NCBI GenBank assembly: GCA_020852515.1
Contig: JADZAS010000025.1
Location: 62,001-126,000 of the forward strand
From: Phycisphaerales bacterium
Lineage (GTDB): Bacteria; Planctomycetota; Phycisphaerae; Phycisphaerales; UBA5793
Length of the DNA stretch: 64,000 bases
Reading direction: 5' to 3'
The notes beneath the pieces are model-generated. The model worked only from the letters and a program-made list of their open reading frames with translations, made no database searches and was not told the DNA's origin. How positions within the stretch are numbered: the first letter of the stretch is position 1; every line of letters starts with the position of its first letter. The position numbers and the translations under genes were made by a program. This document shows positions 44,868 to 52,807 of this stretch, piece by piece.

Positions 44868-45653
44868 ATGGTGAGTGAGTTATCGATCCTTCTCGTGAGC
44901 GTGGGCAACACGCGCACCGCCGTCGGTCAGGCCGAGGGACAGCGACTGCAGGGCGTGCAGCGGCTTTCCAACGATGATCCGGTCCGGATCATGGAGGCGC
45001 TGCGGGCGATGGCGGCGGACGGGCCGGACGAGCCGCTGGTACTCGTCGCGTCGGTCAACCAGCGCGTTTCGCGCCCGCTCATCGCGCAGATCGAATCGCA
45101 AATCGGAGCCCGTGTGATGCGTCTGGGCGATGATCTTCCGATTCCCATCGGCACATGCATCGACCCGGACGCTCGGCCGGGCCAGGACCGCCTGCTCAAT
45201 GCGGCGGCGGCGTTTGACCGCTTCCGGCAGGCGTGCGTGGTGATCGACGCGGGCACGGCCGTGACGGTGGACTTCGTCGATGGCGAAGGCACGTTCCACG
45301 GCGGGGCGATCGCGCCCGGCGCGCAGATGCAACTCAACGCAATGCACTCTGGCACCGACGCGCTGCCCCAACTTGAGATGCGCGCTCCGGAGCCCGAGCC
45401 CTTTGGCGCCAACACGACGCAGGCGATGCTGCACGGGGTGTACTACGGCATTCGCGGCATGGTCCGCCACATCGCTGAGCGCTACGCCGAAGCGTACGGG
45501 GCCTATCCGGCGATCATTGCCACCGGCGGCGATGCACATCTCCTGTTCGATGAGGATGAACTCGTCGAGCACATCGTGGATGATCTGACGCTGCACGGGA
45601 TGATCGCCGCCCACAAGCTCGCGTCTGAAGTGTTCGGCAGCCGCGAAGAGTGA
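44868..45653 (+). CDS. coaX: Type III pantothenate kinase
   Basis: First step of coenzyme A synthesis. The 261-residue protein has the ASKHA-fold N-terminal V-G-N-T loop, P-G-Q-D-R-L-L-N-A-A-A-A (about 104-115), V-I-D-A-G-T-A-V-T-V-D with the catalytic Asp near 125-134, GGAIAPGAQM and A-T-G-G-D-A-H. The phosphate-binding D-x-G-N-T at the N-terminus is S-V-G-N-T here, an unusual change at a normally conserved Asp. ATG 44868 is the only start that gives a family-like N-terminus. It overlaps the next gene by four bases (GTGA). Confidence 0.85.
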   Translation: MVSELSILLVSVGNTRTAVGQAEGQRLQGVQRLSNDDPVRIMEALRAMAADGPDEPLVLVASVNQRVSRPLIAQIESQIGARVMRLGDDLPIPIGTCIDPDARPGQDRLLNAAAAFDRFRQACVVIDAGTAVTVDFVDGEGTFHGGAIAPGAQMQLNAMHSGTDALPQLEMRAPEPEPFGANTTQAMLHGVYYGIRGMVRHIAERYAEAYGAYPAIIATGGDAHLLFDEDELVEHIVDDLTLHGMIAAHKLASEVFGSREE

Positions 45654-46645
45654 TCGTAGTGGCAGTGGGGCCGCCATCCGGAGCCGTCTTTCGACTCGCG
45701 ACACCGCGCGGCCCGGGACCTGTGGCCATTTTTGAACTCGCCGCCGCGCCCGGAGTGAATCTTGAAGCAGCGCTCGGTCTGGCGCCGCGCCCGGCGGGCG
45801 TCGTGCGGCTCGAGCGTCTCGCCGACATCGATACCGCGCTGGTCGTGCGCTTGAGCGATTCACTGCTTTGGCTGATGCCGCACGGCGGAACCCGCATCGC
45901 ACAGCGCGTTGCGCAGTGGCTTGCGTCGCTGGGTTTGCAGGCGCAGAGAGATCCCGATCCTCAAACGGCGTGGCCCGAAGCCAAGTCGCACGATGAAGCG
46001 CTGGCGCTGGACGCGCTGGGCCGCGCGGCAAGCCCGCTGGCGGTCGATCTGCTGCTCGACCAGCGCCGGCGCTGGCAGGAGCATCGACTGCACCCTCGTG
46101 AGACGCTGCAGGAAGTCAGGCGCCGTTCGCGCCGCTTGAATCGGCTGCTGGCGCCGCCGCTCGTGGTCGTCGTCGGCCGGCCAAACGTCGGCAAGAGTAC
46201 GCTGACCAACGCACTGCTCGGACGCGAGGCGGCGATCACCTCCGACGCGCGAGGCACGACGCGCGACTACGTGATGACGCAACTTGATCTTGCCGGCCTG
46301 GTCGTGCGCTGGTGCGACACGCCCGGCCGGCGGGACACGGCCGACCACATCGAGCGCGAGGCGATAGAAATCGCCGCAGAACTGATCGAATCCGCGGACT
46401 GTCTCATCAGCGTTGCAGCACCTGGGATCGACTGGCCCGAGCTGTCGCGGAGCGAGGATATTCGAGTGCAACTCAAGGCCGACCTGCCCGGCAGGGTTTC
46501 GGCCGATGCCCTGCTCCGCATCAGCGCACGCCAGGGAACCGGGCTGGGCGAACTTGTCGCGAAAGTCCGCGATTTTCTCGTGCCGCCGGCCGATCTGGCG
46601 CACCCGGGACCGTGGCTGTTCGACGAAAGGCTCGTCTCAGGCTGA
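45650..46645 (+). CDS. Short MnmE/TrmE-like GTPase
   Basis: The 331-residue protein has a reduced N-terminal domain reminiscent of the MnmE THF-binding domain (L-A-T-P-R-G-P-G-P-V-A-I-F-E-L), helices, and a G domain from about 167. The G domain shows G1 GRPNVGKSTL, T-x-x-x-R-G-T-T-R-D and G3 D-T-P-G-R-R. The G4 N-K-x-D is not intact (Q-L-K-A-D), and the C-terminal C-x-G-K that modifies wobble uridine is missing; MnmE is normally ~450 residues. It may therefore be a repurposed GTPase rather than a tRNA-modifying enzyme. GTG 45650 overlaps the coaX stop, so the two are translationally coupled. Confidence 0.65.
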   Translation: MIVVAVGPPSGAVFRLATPRGPGPVAIFELAAAPGVNLEAALGLAPRPAGVVRLERLADIDTALVVRLSDSLLWLMPHGGTRIAQRVAQWLASLGLQAQRDPDPQTAWPEAKSHDEALALDALGRAASPLAVDLLLDQRRRWQEHRLHPRETLQEVRRRSRRLNRLLAPPLVVVVGRPNVGKSTLTNALLGREAAITSDARGTTRDYVMTQLDLAGLVVRWCDTPGRRDTADHIEREAIEIAAELIESADCLISVAAPGIDWPELSRSEDIRVQLKADLPGRVSADALLRISARQGTGLGELVAKVRDFLVPPADLAHPGPWLFDERLVSG

Positions 46646-46727
46646 TTCGCAACCCTGCGCTTTGCACCCTATCATCAACGCCCTGCGTTGCGCAAGCGCC
46701 CGCAGGGATTGAAAGGGAACCGGCGAC

Positions 46728-47639
46728 ATGGCAGATAAACGACTGCAGGACATCCGCACGAGCGACGACGCTGAATCGACCGTCAACGTCGAACTCATCG
46801 AGTGGCTCAAGACCAGCGGTGTCAATTACCTGCTGTTCATTCTCGTGATCGTGATCGTCTTCCGCGGCTGGTTGTGGTGGGGCGAGCGCCGCGAGCGCAT
46901 CAGCGACGAAGCCTGGGCCGACTTGGCCGGGACCGACACTGCGGCGTCGCTCGAAGCGCTGGCGGATCGCGCTGCCGGGATCGACTCGGTGCCCGAACTG
47001 GCGCTGCTTCGCGCGGCAGACCTGTACCAACTCGACATCCTGCGCGACCAGACGCTCGATCTCGTCCCCGACGAGCCGGCGATGGACGATCCGAACAATT
47101 CGGACGCAGGATCGACTGACGATGAAGCGAAGGTTACGCCGCGCATGACCGAGCAGGAGCGGACTCAGACGCTCGATCGCATGCAGCGCATCTACCAGCG
47201 CGTCTATGACTCGACTGCCGAACGGGGAAGCGGCGCCAACTGGAAGGAACTGCTGCACATCCGGGCGATGTTCGGTCTGGCCGCCGTCGCCGAGATGCGC
47301 GGGGAGGCGGATGAGGCGCAGGAGTGGTACGCGAAGATCGACGCTGCAGCCAGCCCTCGCTACGCGGAGCTGGGCAAAGTCGCGCTCGCATGGCGCGACC
47401 ATCCTGAGGGTCTCACTCGCATCGAATTTCCGGAGGAGTCGGTGGTGAACGAGGCGCTGCGTGAGCCGCCCGCAGCCGCCGCGCCGGCCGGAGACGAATC
47501 GACGGACAAACCGACCGAGGCCGCGCCGGATGATGCGACAAAGACCGAGCCGGCGGGAGACTCGACGGGCCAGCCCGCCGAACCGCCTGCAGACGAACCG
47601 GCCAAGCCGGACGAACCGGCGCCCGGCGACGGCGGCTGA
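46728..47639 (+). CDS. Membrane-anchored hypothetical protein, YfgM/TPR-like
   Basis: The 303-residue product has a ~30-residue cytoplasmic N-terminus, one membrane segment (about 33-48, YLLFILVIVIVFRGWLWW) and a helical extracytoplasmic region. That region's A/L pattern (about 60-235, with gaps) resembles the TPR_21/YfgM proteins that assist the Sec translocon or envelope chaperones. A low-complexity E/P/A/D tail covers 240-303. AAAGGG precedes the ATG. It sits 82 bases after the GTPase gene and four bases before the pseudouridine synthase gene. The assignment is by topology and composition only. Confidence 0.55.
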   Translation: MADKRLQDIRTSDDAESTVNVELIEWLKTSGVNYLLFILVIVIVFRGWLWWGERRERISDEAWADLAGTDTAASLEALADRAAGIDSVPELALLRAADLYQLDILRDQTLDLVPDEPAMDDPNNSDAGSTDDEAKVTPRMTEQERTQTLDRMQRIYQRVYDSTAERGSGANWKELLHIRAMFGLAAVAEMRGEADEAQEWYAKIDAAASPRYAELGKVALAWRDHPEGLTRIEFPEESVVNEALREPPAAAAPAGDESTDKPTEAAPDDATKTEPAGDSTGQPAEPPADEPAKPDEPAPGDGG

Positions 47640-47644
47640 AGCGC

Positions 47645-48892
47645 GTGCCGCTCGATCCGCGCCACATTCGCCCGCAAGAGCGCGCGCCTGCCGGATCACG
47701 TGGTGCGACACCGAATCCAGCGGCGCCACCGGTCGATGATCCTGCGCCGGACCTCTCGCTGCTTACCGGCGGGGGCAAGGTCGATCCCGACCTGGTTCGC
47801 GCCGCGTCGGCGGGCGGCGACGAAGACAACACCGACGCCGCGCTCACCGTCACCTTTCGCCTGACGCGCGACCTGCGCAAGCGGCTGGACAAGTACCTCC
47901 AGGACCGCATTCCGTTCATGAGTCGAACGCAACTGCAGCGCCTCATCTCCGAGCGGGCGGTTACGGTGAACGACCGCCAGCCGAAGGCTTCGACGACGCT
48001 GCGCATCGGCGATGTGGTGACGGTCGTCGTGCCGCCGCCGCCCACCAAGGACATTCCAGCCGAGGACATCCCGCTGCAGGTGCTCTACGAGGATGATGAC
48101 CTCATTGTCGTCAACAAGCAGCCCGAACTCATCGTTCACCCCGCGCGGGGCAACAAGCGCGGCACGCTCATCAACGCCCTCGTCTGGCATTTCACGCACC
48201 GGACCGCCGGGGCGCTCTCGAGCGTCGGCGCCGATGATGCGCGGCCGGGCGTGGTGCATCGGCTCGATCGCAGCACGACGGGCGCCATCGTCGTCGCCAA
48301 GACCGACATCGCCCACTGGCGGCTGGCGCGGCAGTTCGAGAATCGCACCACCGACAAGCGTTACCTGGCCGTGGTGCACGGCCGCGTCGAGCCGGTGGCT
48401 GACATCATCGATCAGCCGATCGGCAAGCACCCGATCCACCGCGAACTTATGGCCGTGCGCTACGACGACGCGGCCAAGCCGTCGCAGACGCTCTATCGCG
48501 TGCGCGAGCAGTTTGACGAGTTTGCGCTGGTCGAACTCGAACTGCACACCGGCCGCACGCACCAGATCCGCGTGCATCTCGCGCACCTCGGCTGGCCGAT
48601 CGTGGGCGACGAGCCATATGGCGGCCAGGGGGCGAGCGAACAGCAGATCGCGCGTGGCGGCGGAAGCGCCGAGCCGGTAATCACCCGCCAGGCGCTGCAC
48701 GCGACGAGTCTGGCGGTCCGTCACCCAATGACGGGTCAGCCGATGGAGTTCATCGCACCGCTCTGGCCGGACATGCGCTGGCTCATCGATCTGCTTCGCC
48801 GGCATCGGCGCACGACTGGCCCGATTGCGCCGGCCGGATCGCGCGTCGATGTCGAAGCGCTTCTGAATCAGCCGACCTCGCCTGCAGGCTGA
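47645..48892 (+). CDS. RluA-family pseudouridine synthase
   Basis: The 415-residue enzyme has a proline-rich N-terminal extension (about 70 residues), an S4 RNA-binding domain (about 75-135: KRLDKYLQDRIPFMSRTQL ...), the catalytic H-R-L-D-R-S-T-T-G near 204-212 with the active Asp, and L-H-T-G-R-T-H-Q-I-R-V-H-L, G-D-E-P-Y-G-G. It isomerises uridines in rRNA (RluC/RluD type); the target site cannot be told. The start is a GTG six bases after the upstream stop, so it is in the same operon as the membrane protein. Confidence 0.88.
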   Translation: MPLDPRHIRPQERAPAGSRGATPNPAAPPVDDPAPDLSLLTGGGKVDPDLVRAASAGGDEDNTDAALTVTFRLTRDLRKRLDKYLQDRIPFMSRTQLQRLISERAVTVNDRQPKASTTLRIGDVVTVVVPPPPTKDIPAEDIPLQVLYEDDDLIVVNKQPELIVHPARGNKRGTLINALVWHFTHRTAGALSSVGADDARPGVVHRLDRSTTGAIVVAKTDIAHWRLARQFENRTTDKRYLAVVHGRVEPVADIIDQPIGKHPIHRELMAVRYDDAAKPSQTLYRVREQFDEFALVELELHTGRTHQIRVHLAHLGWPIVGDEPYGGQGASEQQIARGGGSAEPVITRQALHATSLAVRHPMTGQPMEFIAPLWPDMRWLIDLLRRHRRTTGPIAPAGSRVDVEALLNQPTSPAG

Positions 48893-48937
48893 AGCGGCCT
48901 GCGACTCCGCCGCATGCTGCACCAGTCGCGCCGCGGA

Positions 48938-48943
48938 TACACT
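48938..48943 (+). promoter_or_regulatory. TACACT -10-like hexamer six bases before cls
   Basis: TACACT-CAGGCG-ATG 48950, no ribosome site; the same hexamer and spacing as at 40608. Confidence 0.5.
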
Positions 48944-48949
48944 CAGGCG

Positions 48950-50407
48950 ATGTCATCGATGAGTTGGTTCGCCATCCTGCTGTTCTCGGCGGATTGGATC
49001 GTCCGCATCGGCCTGGCCGTGCGCGTCATCCTGGGCCGCTCGACGGTGCCCGTTACGCTGGCCTGGCTGCTCATTCTGCTGTTCTTTCCGTTCGGCGGAA
49101 TTGTGCTGTACCTGCTCATCGGCGAGAACCGCCTGGGCCAGTGGCGGGTCGAGCGCTACAACCGGCTGTCATCCGAGATTGACGCCGAGACGGTTTCGAT
49201 GTGGCGGCACCACCACCTCGACTGGGACAAGGAGCAGGATGCTTATCGCCAGGCGGCGCGCATGGGCACAGCCGTGTCCGGCTTTCCACCCGTGGGCGGC
49301 AACGCGCTCGAACTCATCTCCGAGTCTGACCGGATGATCGATCGTCTCATCGGCGATATCGACAGCGCCAAGCACCACTGCCACCTGCTTTACTACATCT
49401 GGATGGAGAGCGGTTGCGGCGTGCGCGTCGTCAGCGCCATGGTGCGTGCGGCACAGCGCGGCGTGCAGTGCCGTGTCATTGTGGACTCGGTCGGCAGCCG
49501 GCCGTTCCTGCGCAGCCCGCTCGCCGCGCAGTTGCGCGACGCCGGCGTGCAGGTGATCGAAGCGCTGCCGGCGAACCCGATTCGCATGCTCTTTGCCCGC
49601 ATCGATCTGCGCAATCACCGCAAGATCGCCGTCATCGACGGACGCGTCGGCTACGCCGGCAGTCAGAACATCACGGATGACACGTTCAAGTTCAATCCGC
49701 GCTACGGCATCGGGCCTTGGGTGGACGCGACGCTCCGGCTCGAGGGGCCGGCCGTGCACGCGCTTCAGACGATCTTCCTGCGCGACTGGATCCTGGACAG
49801 TTACGACGAGTTTGCTTCGTTTGAAGAATTCTTTCCGGAGTTTCCGCCGGCCGAAGGCGGCTCGATCGTTCATGTCATCCCCTCGGGCCCGGGCACTCAG
49901 CTCGATGCCGTCCACCAGTCGTTTCTTTCAACGATCTACGCGGCTCGCGAGGAACTGGTCATCACCACGCCCTACTTCGTTCCCGACGAGGCGACGAAAG
50001 CCGCGATCTGCATGGCGGCGCTGCGCGGCGTCGACGTCACGCTCGTGGTGCCCAAGGAGCCTGATGCGCCCCTCGTCGCCGCGGCGGCCCGCTCGCATTA
50101 CCTTGATCTCCTTGAGGCGGGCGTCAATCTCTACGAGTTCCACGCGGGCCTGCTGCATTCCAAGACGATGACCACCGACCGGAAACTCGCCATCATGAGT
50201 TCGGCCAACGTGGACATGCGCTCGTTCTGGCTCAACTTCGAAGTGACGCTGTTCATCTACGACGACGACTTCTCCAGCCTGGTGCGCTTCATGCAGAAGG
50301 ACTACCTCAACCAGGCGCGCAAAGTGAAGCGCGAAGACTGGAGCAACCGCAATATCTTTCAGCGCTTCGGCGACAACTGCGCCCAACTCGTCGGGCCGCT
50401 GCTCTGA
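48950..50407 (+). CDS. cls: Cardiolipin synthase (phospholipase D type)
   Basis: An inner-membrane enzyme condensing two phosphatidylglycerols. The 485-residue protein has two N-terminal membrane segments (about 5-25 and 36-56), then two PLD domains with complete H-x-K-x4-D motifs: N-H-R-K-I-A-V-I-D-G near 223 and L-H-S-K-T-M-T-T-D near 403, followed by S-S-A-N-V-D-M-R-S. The length and order match bacterial Cls/ClsA. ATG 48950 is chosen over 48914 because of the TACACT box and because the earlier residues look non-membrane and non-family. Confidence 0.92.
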   Translation: MSSMSWFAILLFSADWIVRIGLAVRVILGRSTVPVTLAWLLILLFFPFGGIVLYLLIGENRLGQWRVERYNRLSSEIDAETVSMWRHHHLDWDKEQDAYRQAARMGTAVSGFPPVGGNALELISESDRMIDRLIGDIDSAKHHCHLLYYIWMESGCGVRVVSAMVRAAQRGVQCRVIVDSVGSRPFLRSPLAAQLRDAGVQVIEALPANPIRMLFARIDLRNHRKIAVIDGRVGYAGSQNITDDTFKFNPRYGIGPWVDATLRLEGPAVHALQTIFLRDWILDSYDEFASFEEFFPEFPPAEGGSIVHVIPSGPGTQLDAVHQSFLSTIYAAREELVITTPYFVPDEATKAAICMAALRGVDVTLVVPKEPDAPLVAAAARSHYLDLLEAGVNLYEFHAGLLHSKTMTTDRKLAIMSSANVDMRSFWLNFEVTLFIYDDDFSSLVRFMQKDYLNQARKVKREDWSNRNIFQRFGDNCAQLVGPLL

Positions 50408-50422
50408 CCTGACCAGCAGCAG

Positions 50423-51379
50423 TCAGGATGCGGCCGAGGGCTCGCGCAGCGCCGCCTGCCACCAGACGTCGCCGGGCGCGCAGCGGATGATCTTTCCAAG
50501 CCCATCGTCGCCGGCGACCGCGATGAGCCGCTCGAGCGGTTCGTCGTGGTGCTCGTCGCTCAGTTTGAATGTTGAGTGATGCACCGGCAACAGCAGGCGC
50601 CCGCCGCACGAGTTGAACATCGACCACACCTGCTCGGGCGTGGCGTGCGCTTCCTCCCACGGGTCGTAGGCGCCGATGCCGAAGATGGCGAGATCCACGT
50701 CGTTGAGGTGACTGAAAGCGGGGGTGAGCGCCGTGTCGCCGGCGTAGAGCACACGGCGCGGATCCGATTCGATGAGGTAACTGTTGTAGCCGCGATGCTG
50801 GTCCCAAGCCGATCGGGCGCCCCAGTGGCGTGGTCGGATGGCGGTGAAGCGCAGGCCCTGCACGGTGATGGCACGATCCCAGCCGAGTTCGATCACGCGG
50901 CGAAATCCCTTGGGGATGAGCCGCTTGGTGTGCCGGGCCGTGATGACAGTGGTCTGCGGACTGACCAGACGCGCCAGCGTGTTCTTGTCGAGGTGATCAA
51001 AGTGCGCATGCGAAATGGCGATGATGTCGATCGGCGGCAGGTGCTCGGGTTCGGCGGGCAGTTCGCACAGGCGGGAGATGCCGACTTTCATCTTACCTAC
51101 GCACGGGCCGATTCGATGCGAGAGGACCGGGTCGGTCAGAATGGTCTTGCCGTTGAGGCGCAGCAGAACCGTTGCATGACCGAGCCACGCCGCAGCGATG
51201 GGCTGCTCCTCAAACTCCGTCGGCACCGTCCACGACGCCACTGCATCCACCTGCCGGTATCGCGGGCGGACCGACTGCCAGAGTTCGCGCGGATAGCGCC
51301 GCATGCCTGATCGCATGACCTTGACGGCGTTGCGACTCCGGCCCGGCTGCGGCGCTTGACGATCTTGCGGTCGATTCAT
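50423..51379 (-). CDS. MBL-fold metallohydrolase (NAPE-PLD / UlaG-like)
   Basis: The 318-residue metallo-beta-lactamase-fold protein has W-L-G-H-A-T-V-L-L near 65, P-V-L-S-H-R-I-G-P, the zinc site SHAHFDHLD (H-x-H-x-D-H), T-P-A-F-S-H with the later ligand region, and L-P-V-H-H-S-T-F-K near the end. The segment R-F-T-A-I-R-P-R-H-W-G-A-R is typical of NAPE-hydrolysing phospholipase D-like members (N-acyl-phosphatidylethanolamine hydrolase), which would suit the convergent cardiolipin synthase, but the substrate is uncertain. A GAAGGG site precedes the ATG. Confidence 0.8.
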   Translation of the reverse strand: MNRPQDRQAPQPGRSRNAVKVMRSGMRRYPRELWQSVRPRYRQVDAVASWTVPTEFEEQPIAAAWLGHATVLLRLNGKTILTDPVLSHRIGPCVGKMKVGISRLCELPAEPEHLPPIDIIAISHAHFDHLDKNTLARLVSPQTTVITARHTKRLIPKGFRRVIELGWDRAITVQGLRFTAIRPRHWGARSAWDQHRGYNSYLIESDPRRVLYAGDTALTPAFSHLNDVDLAIFGIGAYDPWEEAHATPEQVWSMFNSCGGRLLLPVHHSTFKLSDEHHDEPLERLIAVAGDDGLGKIIRCAPGDVWWQAALREPSAAS

Positions 51380-51419
51380 CTCACCCTTCCCAACGATGCT
51401 GGCGTGCGATCACGCAATT

Positions 51420-51956
51420 CTATTTACGATCCGGTTCGTCAACCGGTTCATGCCTCAGCCGATCGAGCAGATTGGCGTATCCGCCGGCGATTGCTTCACC
51501 GAGAATCGGCGAAAAAGCGGAGCGCAATTCCGCAATCCGCTCATGGCACGCCTTGACGTGGTTCTTGCGGCTGACCTGCGCTTCGAATTCGATGAACGTG
51601 CCGAGTTCCTCCACGCGGTCGAGATGGATGCGCACATGGCCCAGCAGCCACAACTCTCGTGTTTTTCGGACCACGAGCCACTCGCGCAGGGGCAGCACGC
51701 CCCAGCGGGCTTTGGCCTGCTCATCCGAGTAGAGCATGAAGTGGCTCATCTTGGACGTCGGCCGGTCGTTGCGATGGTAGAAGATCCACTCGACCGGCTC
51801 GCCCGGCACCACCCGCTTCTTAAGCCGGCCGTCGGGAATCCTGAAGTACGTGTCGGTCTGGGCGAGCACGCGGACAAAGCCGGCGCCCAGCGCGCGGCAC
51901 TGCGATCGCGCCACCTCGAGATCGCGCAATTCGGCTTTGAACTCGACGTTCTGCAT
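51420..51956 (-). CDS. CYTH-domain protein (class IV adenylate cyclase / triphosphatase family)
   Basis: The 178-residue protein begins N-V-E-F-K-A-E-L, the diagnostic E-x-E/K-x-K-like strand of CYTH triphosphate tunnel enzymes. It continues with Q-T-D-T-Y-F, G-R-L-K-K-R, an L-W-L-L-G-H-V-R-I-H-L-D-R-V strand and G-T-F-I-E-F-E-A. The family includes CyaB-type adenylate cyclases, thiamine triphosphatases and inorganic triphosphatases; activity cannot be chosen from sequence. A TAGAAT at 51967-51972 on this strand overlaps the leuD-like stop and may be its own promoter. Confidence 0.82.
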   Translation of the reverse strand: MQNVEFKAELRDLEVARSQCRALGAGFVRVLAQTDTYFRIPDGRLKKRVVPGEPVEWIFYHRNDRPTSKMSHFMLYSDEQAKARWGVLPLREWLVVRKTRELWLLGHVRIHLDRVEELGTFIEFEAQVSRKNHVKACHERIAELRSAFSPILGEAIAGGYANLLDRLRHEPVDEPDRK

Positions 51957-51969
51957 GGAGACGGCAATT

Positions 51970-52530
51970 CTAGCGGCCCGGCATCGCCTTCAGACAGGAC
52001 GCAAGCCCGCCTGCGGCCACAACGTCGAGCATGACCCCGGTTGGTGCGATTTTCAGCCGCTGGTCCGGGGCGGCAAGCGTCAAGGCGGTCAGGTCGATTT
52101 CCACGCTCATGCCAGTTTCGAGCCGGCGCTCGCCGGGGCCGGTGGCGAACCGGAGGCAGTGCAGCCAGCCGCCGTTGACCGCCGAGCGGAGAAATCCCGG
52201 GGCGTAACTGTCGGCCACGACGCAGCGCACGCCGGCTTCGTGCAGGGCGATGGCCGAGTGCTCCCGCGCGCTGCCACGGCCGAAGTCCCGGCCGGCGGTG
52301 AGAATGCTGTAGGCGGACTGGAACTCTCCGACGGGAACAAACGTACCAAAGGAGTCGGCGAAGCGCGCCAGCGCGTAGGCCCCCAGCCATCGCCGCTCAG
52401 CGGGATCAGACAGATCGAACGAGAGGTATTCCGGGGCGAGGATGTCGTCGGCCCCCACGCCGTCACCCACGCAGTAAATGCGGCCGCGTAGAGGCGTCAA
52501 TGAGGCGGTTGGCGGCGGGTCGGCTGGCAC
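51970..52530 (-). CDS. LeuD-like small subunit (isopropylmalate / homoaconitate dehydratase family)
   Basis: The 186-residue swivel-domain protein has G-R-I-Y-C-V-G-D-G-V-G-A-D-D-I-L, where LeuD has the N-T-D/D-T-D loop, G-R-D-F-G-R-G-S-A-R-E-H-S-A-I-A-L near 83-99 (substrate-binding G-S-S-R-E-H in LeuD), and A-D-S-Y-A-P-G-F. It looks like the partner of the LeuC-like protein encoded at 28723-29919, though 22 kb apart. It could act in another pathway. The start is GTG 52530. Normal leucine operon neighbours are absent. Confidence 0.72.
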   Translation of the reverse strand: MPADPPPTASLTPLRGRIYCVGDGVGADDILAPEYLSFDLSDPAERRWLGAYALARFADSFGTFVPVGEFQSAYSILTAGRDFGRGSAREHSAIALHEAGVRCVVADSYAPGFLRSAVNGGWLHCLRFATGPGERRLETGMSVEIDLTALTLAAPDQRLKIAPTGVMLDVVAAGGLASCLKAMPGR

Positions 52531-52807
52531 GGGTCGTTCCGATAATGTGGAAGTCGTTTGACGTTCTTTGAGGCCGGTCGCAAAATTGATTCGAAATCAA
52601 GCCGGGGCAGGCTATATTCATAGGAGCAGTTCGCCCGCCGGACCCGCGACGCCGCCAGGCGCCGCCGCAGGCGACTGAACCCGATGGACTCGCGTCGAGC
52701 GGATTTGTGGATGAACGCCAGGCGAGGTGGTCGGGGCCGCATCGAAACAAGAGTTCCCGCCAGCGGGATGCGGTCGGCAAGCCCAGAAGATGTCAAGGAG
52801 CCTCGCG
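52531..52807. promoter_or_regulatory. Divergent control region before the export-like operon
   Basis: It contains a perfect dyad TTGATTCGAAATCAA (52586-52600), TATATT at 52613-52618 as a possible -10 for the plus-strand operon, and CATTAT near 52541-52546 as a possible minus-strand -10 for the leuD-like gene. The dyad overlaps the expected -35 of the plus promoter, so it could be an operator. The leader before ATG 52808 would be about 180 bases. Confidence 0.4.
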
